The notes under the pieces: generated by a model
The model's database searches: none
Seen by the model: only the letters and a program-made list of their open reading frames with translations
What the model was told of the DNA's origin: nothing
Source of the DNA: Demequina flava
GTDB taxonomy: Bacteria > Actinomycetota > Actinomycetes > Actinomycetales > Demequinaceae
DNA length: 64,000 nucleotides
Direction of reading: 5' to 3'
Assembly: GCF_000975035.1 (NCBI RefSeq)
Contig: NZ_BBRA01000001.1
Location: 1,590,838 to 1,654,837 of the forward strand
Translations under genes and position numbers: made by a program
Shown here: positions 25,701 through 33,560 of the stretch, one piece after another
Numbering within the stretch: the first letter of the stretch is position 1
Layout: each line of letters opens with the position of its first letter

Positions 25701-26207
25701 GAGGCTGTCGCGTCGTTCCGCGGCGAAGGCGAAGAAGAGCGCGCGCCCATGACGATCGATTTGCCGATCGACGCCCACATCCCGACGCAGTACATCGAGC
25801 ATGAACGACTGCGCCTCGAGGCATACCGCAAGATCGCCCAGGCGGGCTCGGCCGAGGAACTCGACACCGTCGCAGAGGAACTGCGCGACCGTTACGGCAA
25901 CCTGCCCGAGCCCGTCGACAACCTCTTCCACGTGGCCCGCCTGCGCACCGAAATCCGCGAGACCGGCATCACTGACGTGGTCGCGCAGGGCAAGTTCGTC
26001 CGCTTCAGCCCGCTCGAACTTCCCGACTCCGCCGCGATGCGCATCAACCGCCTCTACCCGGGCTCGCTTATCAAGCCGGCCGTCCGCCAGGTGCTGATTC
26101 CGGCCCCCATGACCGCTCGCATCGGCGGCAAACCAGTCGAGGGCGTCGAGGTTCTGGACTGGGTGCGACAGGTCATCACGGCCACCTCCGTGGCCCCAGT
26201 AGGATGA
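22731..26207 (+). CDS. mfd: Transcription-repair coupling factor
   Basis: About 1158 residues. It removes stalled RNA polymerase and recruits UvrA to template-strand damage. In order: a UvrB-like region (about 1-330), a linker domain, the CarD-like RNA-polymerase-interaction domain (DFVVHEAHGVGRFVEL, about 485-560), the superfamily-2 translocase with Walker A GDVGFGKTE (about 636), DEEQ box IVDEEQRFGVEH (about 737), QxxGRxGR in HQLRGRVGRG, and the TRCF C-terminal domain. Length matches the family. It begins a tight run: the lipoprotein and mazG genes follow with overlaps of four and eight bases. One GGGCCGATGC copy (23804-23813) lies in the coding region. Confidence 0.97.
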   Translation: MNQPLSALLQHLTLPSLNEGGHLVAPPAAAPAIVGAAQSDGPLLVVTASGGDADTFAAALSAFRDPATISVLPAWETLPHERLSPRSDTVARRLATLRRLAHPEIVKEEAGLPPLEVVVAPIRALLQPLVAGLADLEPVHVAVGESHDLTELTEKLAGAAYTRVDMVERRGEFAVRGGIVDVFAPTDPHPVRIEFFGDEVDAIRSFSIADQRSLESVNRLWAPPCRELLLTEDVRTRAASLTEQVPAAADMLTRIADGHAVEGMESLIPLLVDRLQALPEVLPRDTRVILIEPERLARRAEDLSRTADEFLAAAWVSAAAGADSPLEPTEGSFLTLEQLQTSAEERGLAVTTVGPFGGADAEVTSLRDLEDHRGRLREALALLKARLGEGWNVVVTAAGTGSAHRLQEQLAEADIPARVQENYDPVAGVVSVVPQITGAGFSAEPDQVLVMHEADLTGRAAVAAGPKVKVPSRRRNAVDPLQLRTGDFVVHEAHGVGRFVELTKRQVRGIEREYLVIEYAPSKRNGPADRLSVPTDQLDQVTKYVGGEAPSVNKMGGSDWAKTKTRARKAVKEIAAELIRLYSARMATTGREFSQDTPWQRELEESFPFVETPDQLSTIDEVKGDMERSVPMDRLVCGDVGFGKTEIAVRAAFKAIQDGTQVAVLCPTTLLVKQHVDTFTERFAQFPVAVKALSRFQSDKEAKEIIAGLSDGSVDLVIGTHRLITGSVRFKQLGLVIVDEEQRFGVEHKETLKAMRTDVDVLAMSATPIPRTLEMAVTGIREMSTLATPPEERHPILTYVGPQENPQVSAAIRRELLRDGQVFYIHNSVKTINSEARRLSELVPEARIAVAHGQMSEKQLEQVIVDYYDKQYDVLVCTTIVETGLDISNANTLIVERADKFGLSQLHQLRGRVGRGRERAYAYFLYPPDRTLTETAHDRLQTIAANTDLGAGMAVAMKDLEIRGAGNLLGGEQSGHIEGVGFDLYIRMVGEAVASFRGEGEEERAPMTIDLPIDAHIPTQYIEHERLRLEAYRKIAQAGSAEELDTVAEELRDRYGNLPEPVDNLFHVARLRTEIRETGITDVVAQGKFVRFSPLELPDSAAMRINRLYPGSLIKPAVRQVLIPAPMTARIGGKPVEGVEVLDWVRQVITATSVAPVG

Positions 26208-26836
26208 GTGCCATGACGTTCCCCCGACGACGACGTGCCGCTGTCGGCGCCCTGGCGGGCTCCGCGATTGTTCTTACCGGTTGCACCGTGCCTGGACAGG
26301 ACGGCGCCGCCTCTTCCGCGATCGAGTACGACTCCACCACGATCTCCAACGAGCGTGTGTCTGAGCTCTATGACGCGTGGACCCAAGAGGGCCACGTGAA
26401 CATCACTCGCCGCGGTGTCATCACTCTTGAGGTGATGCGGGAGCCGATGCTCGAGAACGTTGACGCTCTCGGCATTGGGTATTCGCGCGATTTCGTCGAG
26501 GGGCTGGGCGAAGAGCTCAAGGCGACCGAGGGCGTCGAGGGAGCACCGAGCGAAGACCTCATCGACGGACTCGAGGCCGCGTACCTCCTTGGCGCGTTTG
26601 CCCTACTCGATCAGACCGGCGAACAGCTCAGCACCATGGCCGCTGATCTGACGGAAAACTCCGTGTCCTCGCCGCGCACCGGCGACTTCTCGGAGCCGGA
26701 ACTGGTCAACACTCTCAACCTTGTCGCACCCGCAGCGACCAACCGCCTGAACTCCGGCGACCGCCTGTGGCTGACTGAGTTCACCGGCGTCAACGCCTTC
26801 GTGGAGCCCGACGAGGACTGGATCGCCAGTGAGTGA
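26204..26836 (+). CDS. Lipoprotein of unknown function, SurA-N-like
   Basis: 210 residues. A short Arg-rich N-terminus (PRRRR) and hydrophobic stretch end in lipobox LTGC, so it should be exported and lipidated. The rest is helical and acidic. The region from NERVSELYDAW onward resembles the N-terminal chaperone part of SurA/PrsA-like proteins but lacks a rotamase domain; this is a weak impression. The ATG overlaps the mfd stop (ATGA); an internal ATG at 26213 is also possible. A lipoprotein gene between mfd and mazG recurs in actinobacteria as far as I recall. Confidence 0.75.
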   Translation: MSAMTFPRRRRAAVGALAGSAIVLTGCTVPGQDGAASSAIEYDSTTISNERVSELYDAWTQEGHVNITRRGVITLEVMREPMLENVDALGIGYSRDFVEGLGEELKATEGVEGAPSEDLIDGLEAAYLLGAFALLDQTGEQLSTMAADLTENSVSSPRTGDFSEPELVNTLNLVAPAATNRLNSGDRLWLTEFTGVNAFVEPDEDWIASE

Positions 26837-27518
26837 TGGCCTCACCCGACTGGTAGAGGTTATGGACCGGCTACGGTCCCCTGGCGGTTGTCCCTGGGAC
26901 GCCGAACAGACGCACGAAACGCTGATCAAGCACGCCCTCGAAGAGGCCTATGAACTGGCCGAGGCGGTCGAATCAGGCACCCGCGCGGACATGCGTGAGG
27001 AACTCGGAGACGTCCTCCTGCAGGTGGTCTTCCACTCTCGCGTCGCGCAGGAACACCCCAGCGACCCCTTCGACATCGACGATGTCGCCAATGGCGTCGC
27101 GGACAAGTTGATGGAGCGCCACCCCCATGTTTTCCCCGATGAATCGGGGCAACGGGCCGATGCTGGCTCGGCTGCCGAGGTCCACGCCCGGTGGGAGAAG
27201 ATCAAGAAGGAAACCAAGGGCCGTGAGTCCGTCATGGACGGGATTCCGGTCGACCAGCCCGCGTTGCAGCGGGCACAGAAGGTGATCAGCCGGGCGAGCA
27301 AGGCCGGGCTGCAGGTGCAAGACGAAGCCGGAGTCGATATCGGTCACCAGCTTCTCGACCTGGTTGCACGTGCCCAGGCCGAGGGCGTTGACGCCGAAGG
27401 TGCACTCCGCAAAGCCGTACGAAACTACGAAGCCGCGGCCCGCGAGGCAGAGCGCGAGGCGACCGCAGCATCGGCCGTCACCCCAGCATCGGCCGCCACC
27501 GAAGGTTCACCCACGTAG
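26829..27518 (+). CDS. mazG: Nucleoside triphosphate pyrophosphohydrolase MazG
   Basis: 229 residues. The MazG core carries GGCPWDAEQTHETL, HALEEAYELAEAVE and ELGDVLLQVVFHS, the Glu/Asp cluster that binds magnesium and hydrolyses NTPs to NMP plus pyrophosphate (housekeeping and stress control). It starts at GTG 26829, overlapping the lipoprotein stop by eight bases. The C-terminal tail beyond residue 205 is low-complexity (AASAVTPASAATEG) and is encoded by two tandem copies of GCATCGGCC; a third copy lies at 27154. The tail is probably dispensable. Confidence 0.93.
   Translation: MSDGLTRLVEVMDRLRSPGGCPWDAEQTHETLIKHALEEAYELAEAVESGTRADMREELGDVLLQVVFHSRVAQEHPSDPFDIDDVANGVADKLMERHPHVFPDESGQRADAGSAAEVHARWEKIKKETKGRESVMDGIPVDQPALQRAQKVISRASKAGLQVQDEAGVDIGHQLLDLVARAQAEGVDAEGALRKAVRNYEAAAREAEREATAASAVTPASAATEGSPT
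27468..27494. repeat. Tandem dispersed-repeat copies in the mazG tail
   Basis: GCATCGGCC occurs at 27468-27476 and again at 27486-27494, 18 bases apart and in the same reading frame (Ala-Ser-Ala each time). Both are in the reverse orientation relative to the gene's third copy at 27154. Confidence 0.7.
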
Positions 27519-27523
27519 GACGT

Positions 27524-27560
27524 TTGTCAGGGCGCACCCCGTGTGTGCCATCGCTAGACT
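27524..27560 (+). promoter_or_regulatory. Probable eno promoter region
   Basis: TTGTCA (27524-27529) and TAGACT (27555-27560) lie upstream of eno. TAGACT is the recurring -10 in this window; the 25-base spacing to TTGTCA is too long, so the true -35 is uncertain. The ribosome site GAAGGAG precedes the ATG. Confidence 0.4.
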
Positions 27561-27587
27561 CACGAAGAGAACACCACACACAACTGA

Positions 27588-28880
<1,293 letters not shown>

Positions 28881-28926
28881 CGCCTGACCCGCAGGACCGG
28901 CCCTCGCGGCTGGACCTGTCAACGCA

Positions 28927-28960
28927 ACAGGGCCGTATCCCTTTGGGGGTGCGGCCCTGT
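28927..28960 (+). terminator. Terminator hairpin after eno
   Basis: ACAGGGCCGTATCCC (28927-28941), loop TTTG, and GGGGTGCGGCCCTGT (28946-28960) form a 15-bp stem with two G-T pairs, followed by CGCGTTTCTG. It lies 47 bases after the eno stop. Confidence 0.75.
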
Positions 28961-29202
28961 CGCGTTTCTGGGGGCGGTCTGGTGTTGAGTCTGCCGCGTT
29001 CGCTTGCCGCCGCGCCTCCTTGCCTCGCCGGCGCACCGCCGTCCCTCGCCGCCGCACCGCGCCCGAAATGGAGCACCGGCCGCCATGTTTGGGCGTGGAT
29101 GGCGGCCAGCGCTCCATTGCGGCGGCCTGACGTGACGACAATCACACGACTCGCGGCGGGGCGCTGAGCAAACCGTGTGCCGCGTGCTGGGAGAATGAGC
29201 CG
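28961..29202. other. Gene-free GC-rich spacer with a nested stem-loop
   Basis: No convincing gene. Between about 29000 and 29065 are imperfect direct repeats of a GCCGCACC-like unit. At 29067-29118 AATGGAGC pairs with GCTCCATT, and GGCCGCCAT with ATGGCGGCC inside it, around a 12-base loop. It is not followed by a T-run, so simple termination is unlikely. It could be a small-RNA structure or a processing site upstream of ftsB. Confidence 0.45.
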
Positions 29203-29874
29203 GTGAGTTCTCCCCGTCGCCCTGGTACGCATCGCGCCTCGTCGCGCCCTGCCAGCGACGCCAAGCGCAGGAGTGGCTCGACCTCGTCTACGAGCCGCAG
29301 TTCGCGCGGCACGGCTCGCGGCGGGTCCACCGGGCCCGGTCGTTCCACGCCGGCGGCTCCCAAGATCGACGCGTCGAGCCCGCAGGGTTCGTTCGCCAGC
29401 ATGTTGACGTGGCGCACGGCCGTCATTGTCGGCGTATTGATCCTCGCCTTCGCGGTGGTGGCGCCGGCCGTCCGCGCCTACCTTGACCAGCAAGCCATGC
29501 TTGAGGGTTTGAGGGCCGATGCCGAGGTCGCCCAGGCGGAAGTCGATGACTTGAATGCCGAGGTCGCCCGTTGGGACGACCCCGCGTATTTGGTTGCGCA
29601 GGCTCGCGAGCGGCTTTACTACGTGTTCCCGGGGGAGACCCCGTACCGCGTCCTGGACCCCGAGGTCATCGAGGACCCCGCGCTACAGGCGGAAGCGGAA
29701 GCGCGCGAAACCGCCGCGGACCCCCTGCGTCCCTGGTACGACACCCTGTGGGAGTCGATGACCGACGGGGCTGAGGAAGCCGCGAATGTCGTGGAGTCCG
29801 AGGACGCGGAAACTTCTCCCAGCGCGGACAGCGACGAAAACGAGCGTCTGACCGACGTAGACTTCGGAGGGTGA
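29203..29874 (+). CDS. Septum formation initiator FtsB/DivIC-family protein
   Basis: 223 residues. A basic, Ser/Arg-rich cytoplasmic tail of about 70 residues, one membrane helix (AVIVGVLILAFAVVAPAV), then an extracytoplasmic coiled coil (LRADAEVAQAEVDDLNAEVA) and the FtsB motif DPAYLVAQARERLYYVFPGE. An acidic tail closes the protein. It bridges FtsL and FtsQ in the divisome. The start is GTG 29203 with GGGAGAATG upstream. One GGGCCGATGC copy (29513-29522) encodes the ADA of the coiled coil. It overlaps the DUF501 gene by four bases. Confidence 0.92.
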   Translation: MSSPRRPGTHRASSRPASDAKRRSGSTSSTSRSSRGTARGGSTGPGRSTPAAPKIDASSPQGSFASMLTWRTAVIVGVLILAFAVVAPAVRAYLDQQAMLEGLRADAEVAQAEVDDLNAEVARWDDPAYLVAQARERLYYVFPGETPYRVLDPEVIEDPALQAEAEARETAADPLRPWYDTLWESMTDGAEEAANVVESEDAETSPSADSDENERLTDVDFGG

Positions 29875-30386
29875 CAAGCCCCGACGTGACCGACGCCGAC
29901 ATTGCCGCCCTGCGCTCCCAGTTGGGCCGTGAACCGCGAGGCGTGGTCGCCATTGCCGCCCGCTGCGTGTGTGGAAAGCCCACTGTGGTGCACACCGCAC
30001 CGCGCTTGCCGGATGGCACACCCTTTCCCACCCAGTACTACTTGACCCACCCTGAGGCCGTGTCGGCAGTGTCGACGCTTGAGGCCAATGGCGTCATGAA
30101 AGAGATGACCGAGAAGCTGGGCGAGGACGAGGAACTGGCCGCCGCCTACCGCGCCGCCCATGAGCGCTACCTCGAGGAGCGCTACGCCCTTGAGGATGTC
30201 CCCGAGATTCACGGCATTAGCGCCGGTGGAATGCCCGACCGCGTGAAATGCCTCCATGTCTTGGTAGGCCATTCGTTGGCCGCCGGCCCTGGAGTGAACC
30301 CGCTGGGGGATGAGGCCCTTGAGCGCATCTCGCATGCGTGGACCCCTGACCGTTGCACCTGCCCGAGTGTGGAGGAGACCGAATGA
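29871..30386 (+). CDS. DUF501 family protein
   Basis: 171 residues of unknown function, restricted largely to actinobacteria. Family features include REPRGVVAIAARCVCGKPTV near the start, PFPTQYYLTHP, GMPDRVKCLHVLVGHSLA and a C-terminal DRCTCP; the conserved Cys and His residues suggest a metal or redox site, unproven. It starts at GTG overlapping the ftsB-family stop, and its own stop overlaps the ppx ATG. The cluster order is conserved. Confidence 0.92.
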   Translation: MTSPDVTDADIAALRSQLGREPRGVVAIAARCVCGKPTVVHTAPRLPDGTPFPTQYYLTHPEAVSAVSTLEANGVMKEMTEKLGEDEELAAAYRAAHERYLEERYALEDVPEIHGISAGGMPDRVKCLHVLVGHSLAAGPGVNPLGDEALERISHAWTPDRCTCPSVEETE

Positions 30387-31339
30387 CCCGCGTCGCTGCC
30401 GTTGATTGCGGCACAAACTCGATCCGCCTGCTGATTGCTGACGTCGCCGCAGATGGCACGTCGCTAACCGATGTCGTGCGCCTCATGAAGGTCGTGCGCT
30501 TGGGCCAGGGCGTGGACCGCACTGGTCAGTTTGCGCCAGAAGCGCTCGAGCGCACCCTCGAGGCAACCGCGGAGTACGCGGCCCTGTGCCGTGAGCACGA
30601 GGTGGAGTCGATCCGCTTCGTCGCCACGTCCGCGACCCGTGACGCGTCGAACCGCGACGAGTTCATCGCGGGTGTCAAGGAGCGCCTGGGCGTTGAGCCC
30701 GAGGTGATCTCCGGGGAAGAGGAAGCGGCACTGAGTTTTCGCGGCGCTGTGTCGGTCGTCGCCGATGACCTGGTTCCGCCGTACCTGGTCGTTGACCTTG
30801 GCGGCGGTTCAACTGAGCTGGTTCTCGGCGAGAACGGTCCCGCCGGCGCTCACTCCATGAATGTGGGCTGCGTGCGCATGACTGAGCGCCACCTGCAGTC
30901 CGATCCGCCCACCGCGGCAGAGATTGACGGCGCAGTGGCCGATGTGAAGGCCGCGCTGGACGCCGCGATGGCGGACGTCCCCGTCGCCCAGACCCGCACG
31001 CTCGTGGGACTTGCAGGCACCATCACCACCGTGACGGCGAACGCCCTCGACCTTCCCGAGTACGACCGCGAAGAGATCAACGGCGCGCGCCTCAGCGTCG
31101 ACGAGGCGATCGAGTCTTGCGACCAGCTCCTTGCCGCGACTCGCTCGGACCGGGAAGCAATGCCGTTCATGCATCCTGGCCGCGTTGACGTCATTGGCGC
31201 TGGTGCGCTCGTGTGGCGCGAGGTCATTCGCCGTGTGCAGGCTGAGGTGAGCGCAGCGGGTGGCACACTTGACGAGGTCATCACCAGCGAGCACGACATC
31301 TTGGACGGCATCGCGTTCTCCGCAGCCGCCCGGGCCTGA
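30383..31339 (+). CDS. Ppx/GppA-family exopolyphosphatase
   Basis: 318 residues. The ASKHA-fold phosphatase shows VAAVDCGTNSIRLLIADV (phosphate 1), FVATSATRDASNRDEF, and the phosphate 2 loop VVDLGGGSTELVLG. It hydrolyses inorganic polyphosphate and/or pppGpp. It is the short form lacking the C-terminal HD-like domain of E. coli Ppx, as usual in actinobacteria. I place the start at ATG 30383, preceded by GGAGGAG and overlapping the DUF501 stop by four bases. Confidence 0.94.
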   Translation: MTRVAAVDCGTNSIRLLIADVAADGTSLTDVVRLMKVVRLGQGVDRTGQFAPEALERTLEATAEYAALCREHEVESIRFVATSATRDASNRDEFIAGVKERLGVEPEVISGEEEAALSFRGAVSVVADDLVPPYLVVDLGGGSTELVLGENGPAGAHSMNVGCVRMTERHLQSDPPTAAEIDGAVADVKAALDAAMADVPVAQTRTLVGLAGTITTVTANALDLPEYDREEINGARLSVDEAIESCDQLLAATRSDREAMPFMHPGRVDVIGAGALVWREVIRRVQAEVSAAGGTLDEVITSEHDILDGIAFSAAARA

Positions 31340-31350
31340 CTCGAGCTCCA

Positions 31351-31424
31351 GCCCCCGTAGCCCAACTGGCAGAGGCAGCCGACTTAAAATCGGCCCAGTG
31401 CGGGTTCGAACCCCGCCGGGGGCA
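31351..31424 (+). tRNA. tRNA with UAA anticodon (Leu), short variable loop
   Basis: A complete cloverleaf of 74 bases. Acceptor stem GCCCCCG pairs with CGGGGGC, discriminator A; a 3-bp D stem with GG in the loop; anticodon stem GCCGA/TCGGC around loop CTTAAAA giving anticodon TAA; a 5-base variable region CCAGT; T arm GCGGG-TTCGAAC-CCCGC. CCA is not encoded. TAA reads UUA codons, so leucine is expected, and A73 fits. Bacterial leucine tRNAs normally carry a long variable arm, which is absent here. It lies 11 bases after ppx and could be read from that transcript. Confidence 0.9.
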
Positions 31425-31625
31425 CCCTTCCGCGCTCGCTCGGCGCCACCTCAGTACTCCAGCACCACCAGAGCACCTCAGCAGTGCATCAGCCCGTCCG
31501 ATCGGCGGGATCGTTGCGGTCCTCCCGAACGTTCACGCCCTGAGCGAATCCACCCTGAGAAGGATGCCAAGTGGGCGCATGCGACTTGTATGCTGAGGCA
31601 GACTTCATTCCATTCGAGGAGGACC
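31425..31625. other. Gap upstream of the Bax-inhibitor-like gene
   Basis: No gene visible. CCAGCACCACCAGAGCACC-like low-complexity sequence follows the tRNA. TATGCT near 31588 could be a -10 for the next gene, and GAGGAGGACC immediately precedes its ATG. Confidence 0.35.
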
Positions 31626-32441
31626 ATGTCCAGCCCCGTATTTAGCGGTTCCAATAGCGCGTTCAAGCCTGGCGCCACGATCAACCCTGACGGATCATCG
31701 GTCACGGCCGCCGATCTCAACCAGCAGTTCAACGCGCCGTCCGCGACCCCGATGGACACCGGCCGCATGGGCTACGAGGGCGTCATCTCGAAGACGGCGA
31801 TGATGATCATCCTCGCCTTCCTGTGCGCAGCCCCCGGCTACATGTTCTTCTCCTTCGCAGGACTGATGATCTCCGGTATCGCCGGAATGGTCCTCGGCCT
31901 GGTGCTGGCATTCAAGAAGACCACGCCCCCCGTGATGGCGATCATCTACGCGGGCGTCGAGGGTTACTTCCTTGGATCGCTGTCGCAGTACGTGGAGACC
32001 GCATTCGACGCCCCTGGCGCAGGCCTACAGGCTCTGCTCGCCACCGGCGTGACGTTCGCGGTCTGCCTCACGCTGTACCGCTCCGGCAAGATTCGCTACA
32101 CGCCCAAGATGCAGAAGTTCCTCATCATTGGCGGTATCTCTTACCTGCTGTTCTCGCTGGTTAACGTGGGCCTCATGCTTTTCGGCGCAACCGACTCCCC
32201 GTGGGGCGTCCGCTCTGAGTACGAGATCATGGGCCTCCCACTGGGCGTGTTCATCGGCGCATTCGCCGTGATCCTCGCCTGCGTGTCACTGATCGCCGAC
32301 TTCGACTTCATCGAGAACGGTGTCAAGCGAGGCCTTCCCGCCCGCTACGAGTGGACCGCAGCTTTTGGCCTGGTCGTGACGCTCGTGTGGATGTACACCG
32401 AGTTCCTGCGCATCATCGCCCTCCTTCAAGGTCGCGACTGA
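31626..32441 (+). CDS. Bax inhibitor-1/YccA family membrane protein
   Basis: 271 residues. A polar N-terminus of about 55 residues precedes seven membrane helices, including IIYAGVEGYFLGSLSQYVE, a BI-1/YccA hallmark, and a C-terminal DFDFIENGVKRGLPARYEW segment with the conserved acidic pair. Related proteins are pH-sensitive calcium-leak channels; the bacterial role is unclear. The start ATG 31626 follows GAGGAGGACC; longer readings run into the tRNA. A perfect terminator follows at 32461. Confidence 0.92.
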   Translation: MSSPVFSGSNSAFKPGATINPDGSSVTAADLNQQFNAPSATPMDTGRMGYEGVISKTAMMIILAFLCAAPGYMFFSFAGLMISGIAGMVLGLVLAFKKTTPPVMAIIYAGVEGYFLGSLSQYVETAFDAPGAGLQALLATGVTFAVCLTLYRSGKIRYTPKMQKFLIIGGISYLLFSLVNVGLMLFGATDSPWGVRSEYEIMGLPLGVFIGAFAVILACVSLIADFDFIENGVKRGLPARYEWTAAFGLVVTLVWMYTEFLRIIALLQGRD

Positions 32442-32460
32442 CAACCAGTTCTACTTTCCA

Positions 32461-32496
32461 CAAGGGCCCCGCAGCGTCTTCGCTGCGGGGCCCTTG
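32461..32496 (+). terminator. Perfect 16-bp terminator hairpin
   Basis: CAAGGGCCCCGCAGCG (32461-32476), loop TCTT, and CGCTGCGGGGCCCTTG (32481-32496), followed by TCGTTG. It lies 19 bases after the Bax-inhibitor-like stop. Confidence 0.85.
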
Positions 32497-32546
32497 TCGT
32501 TGTAGCGTGTCCTGCGACCGCTGTTCACGCTCTGACACACGAGGCG

Positions 32547-33536
32547 ATGATGCCCCAGTTCGACCTTCCGCTGTCCGACCTCGAGACCTACAGGCCCGAT
32601 GTTCGCGAGCCCGAGTACTTCGACGAGTTCTGGCGCCAAACACTCGCGCAGGCTCGTAGCCTCGACTCCGATGTGATGCTTGCCGATGCCGGGTGGAATC
32701 TTCCCCAGGTAGCCATCCGCGATGTGATCTTCCCGGGGTTCGACGGTCAGCCCATTCGCGGCTGGTACTCGCGGCCACGGGGCGCGAGCGACCCGCTGCC
32801 GTGCATCGTTGAGATCGCGGGATATGGGGGCGGCCGCGGGCACGCGCTCGAGCGCACATTCTGGGCCACCGCCGGGTTTGCGCACTTCTTCCTCGACACG
32901 CGTGGACAGGGCTCGGCATGGGGCAACGGCGGCGACACCCCCGACCCCGTGGGTACCGGTCCGAGCTCCCCGGGCTTCATGACGCGAGGCATCGAGGACC
33001 CGGTCGAGTATTACTACCGCCGCGTCTACACCGACGCCGTGCGGGCGGTGGACGCTGCCCGGTCGCTCCCAGGGGTCGACGAGTCACGCGTGATCTTCTC
33101 TGGCGCGTCCCAGGGCGGCGGCGTCGCACTCGCGGTCGCAGGCCTGGCCGAAGGGCTCGCGGGAGTCATGGCGGATGTCCCGTTCCTGTGCCACTTTGAG
33201 CGAGCACTCGAGATCACGGACGAGTTCCCCTACGGCGAGATCGTGCGCTACCTCTCGGTCCAGCGCCCTGACCGCTCCAAGGTCCTCGAGACGCTGTCCT
33301 ACTTTGACGGTGTCAACCACGCCAAGCGGGCGACCGCGCCACTCCTGAGTTCAGTGGCGCTGCGCGACCAGGTGTGCCCGCCATCCACGGGCTACGCCGC
33401 CTTCAACTGGTACGGCGCCCACGCCGCAACTACACCTCCCAAGCACATGGACGTGTGGCCGGACAACGGTCACGAGGGTGGCGCCGTGCACCAGCTCGCG
33501 CGTCAACTCCAGTTCGCGCGCTCTATCGTGGGCTAG
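32547..33536 (+). CDS. Acetylxylan esterase / cephalosporin-C deacetylase family (CE7) esterase
   Basis: A 329-residue alpha/beta-hydrolase. Diagnostic CE7 features: the RGQG motif (LDTRGQGSAWGNGGDT), nucleophile Ser in SGASQGGG (near residue 190), Asp in ALRDQVCPP (near 277) and His in DNGHEGG (near 308). There is no signal peptide, so it is intracellular, as CE7 enzymes usually are, removing acetyl groups from imported short xylo-oligosaccharides or other acetylated substrates. The start is ATG 32547 or the adjacent ATG 32550. It stands alone between a terminator and the ltrA gene. Confidence 0.92.
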   Translation: MMPQFDLPLSDLETYRPDVREPEYFDEFWRQTLAQARSLDSDVMLADAGWNLPQVAIRDVIFPGFDGQPIRGWYSRPRGASDPLPCIVEIAGYGGGRGHALERTFWATAGFAHFFLDTRGQGSAWGNGGDTPDPVGTGPSSPGFMTRGIEDPVEYYYRRVYTDAVRAVDAARSLPGVDESRVIFSGASQGGGVALAVAGLAEGLAGVMADVPFLCHFERALEITDEFPYGEIVRYLSVQRPDRSKVLETLSYFDGVNHAKRATAPLLSSVALRDQVCPPSTGYAAFNWYGAHAATTPPKHMDVWPDNGHEGGAVHQLARQLQFARSIVG

Positions 33537-33560
33537 TACCGCGACCTGTGGAGGTGCTGG

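Noticed and set aside
23700-25931. A 743-codon open frame on the minus strand opposite mfd
   Set aside because: It is the antisense shadow of a highly conserved gene. The translation is compositionally odd, rich in Val/Asp/Arg/His, has no recognisable domain, and no ribosome site fits.
28990-29065. Short direct repeats considered as a CRISPR-like array
   Set aside because: Units are imperfect, very GC-rich and not separated by spacers of constant length. No cas genes are present.
28943-29167. A 74-codon open frame in the eno-ftsB spacer
   Set aside because: It starts inside the eno terminator hairpin, is Pro/Ala/Arg low complexity, and has no ribosome site.
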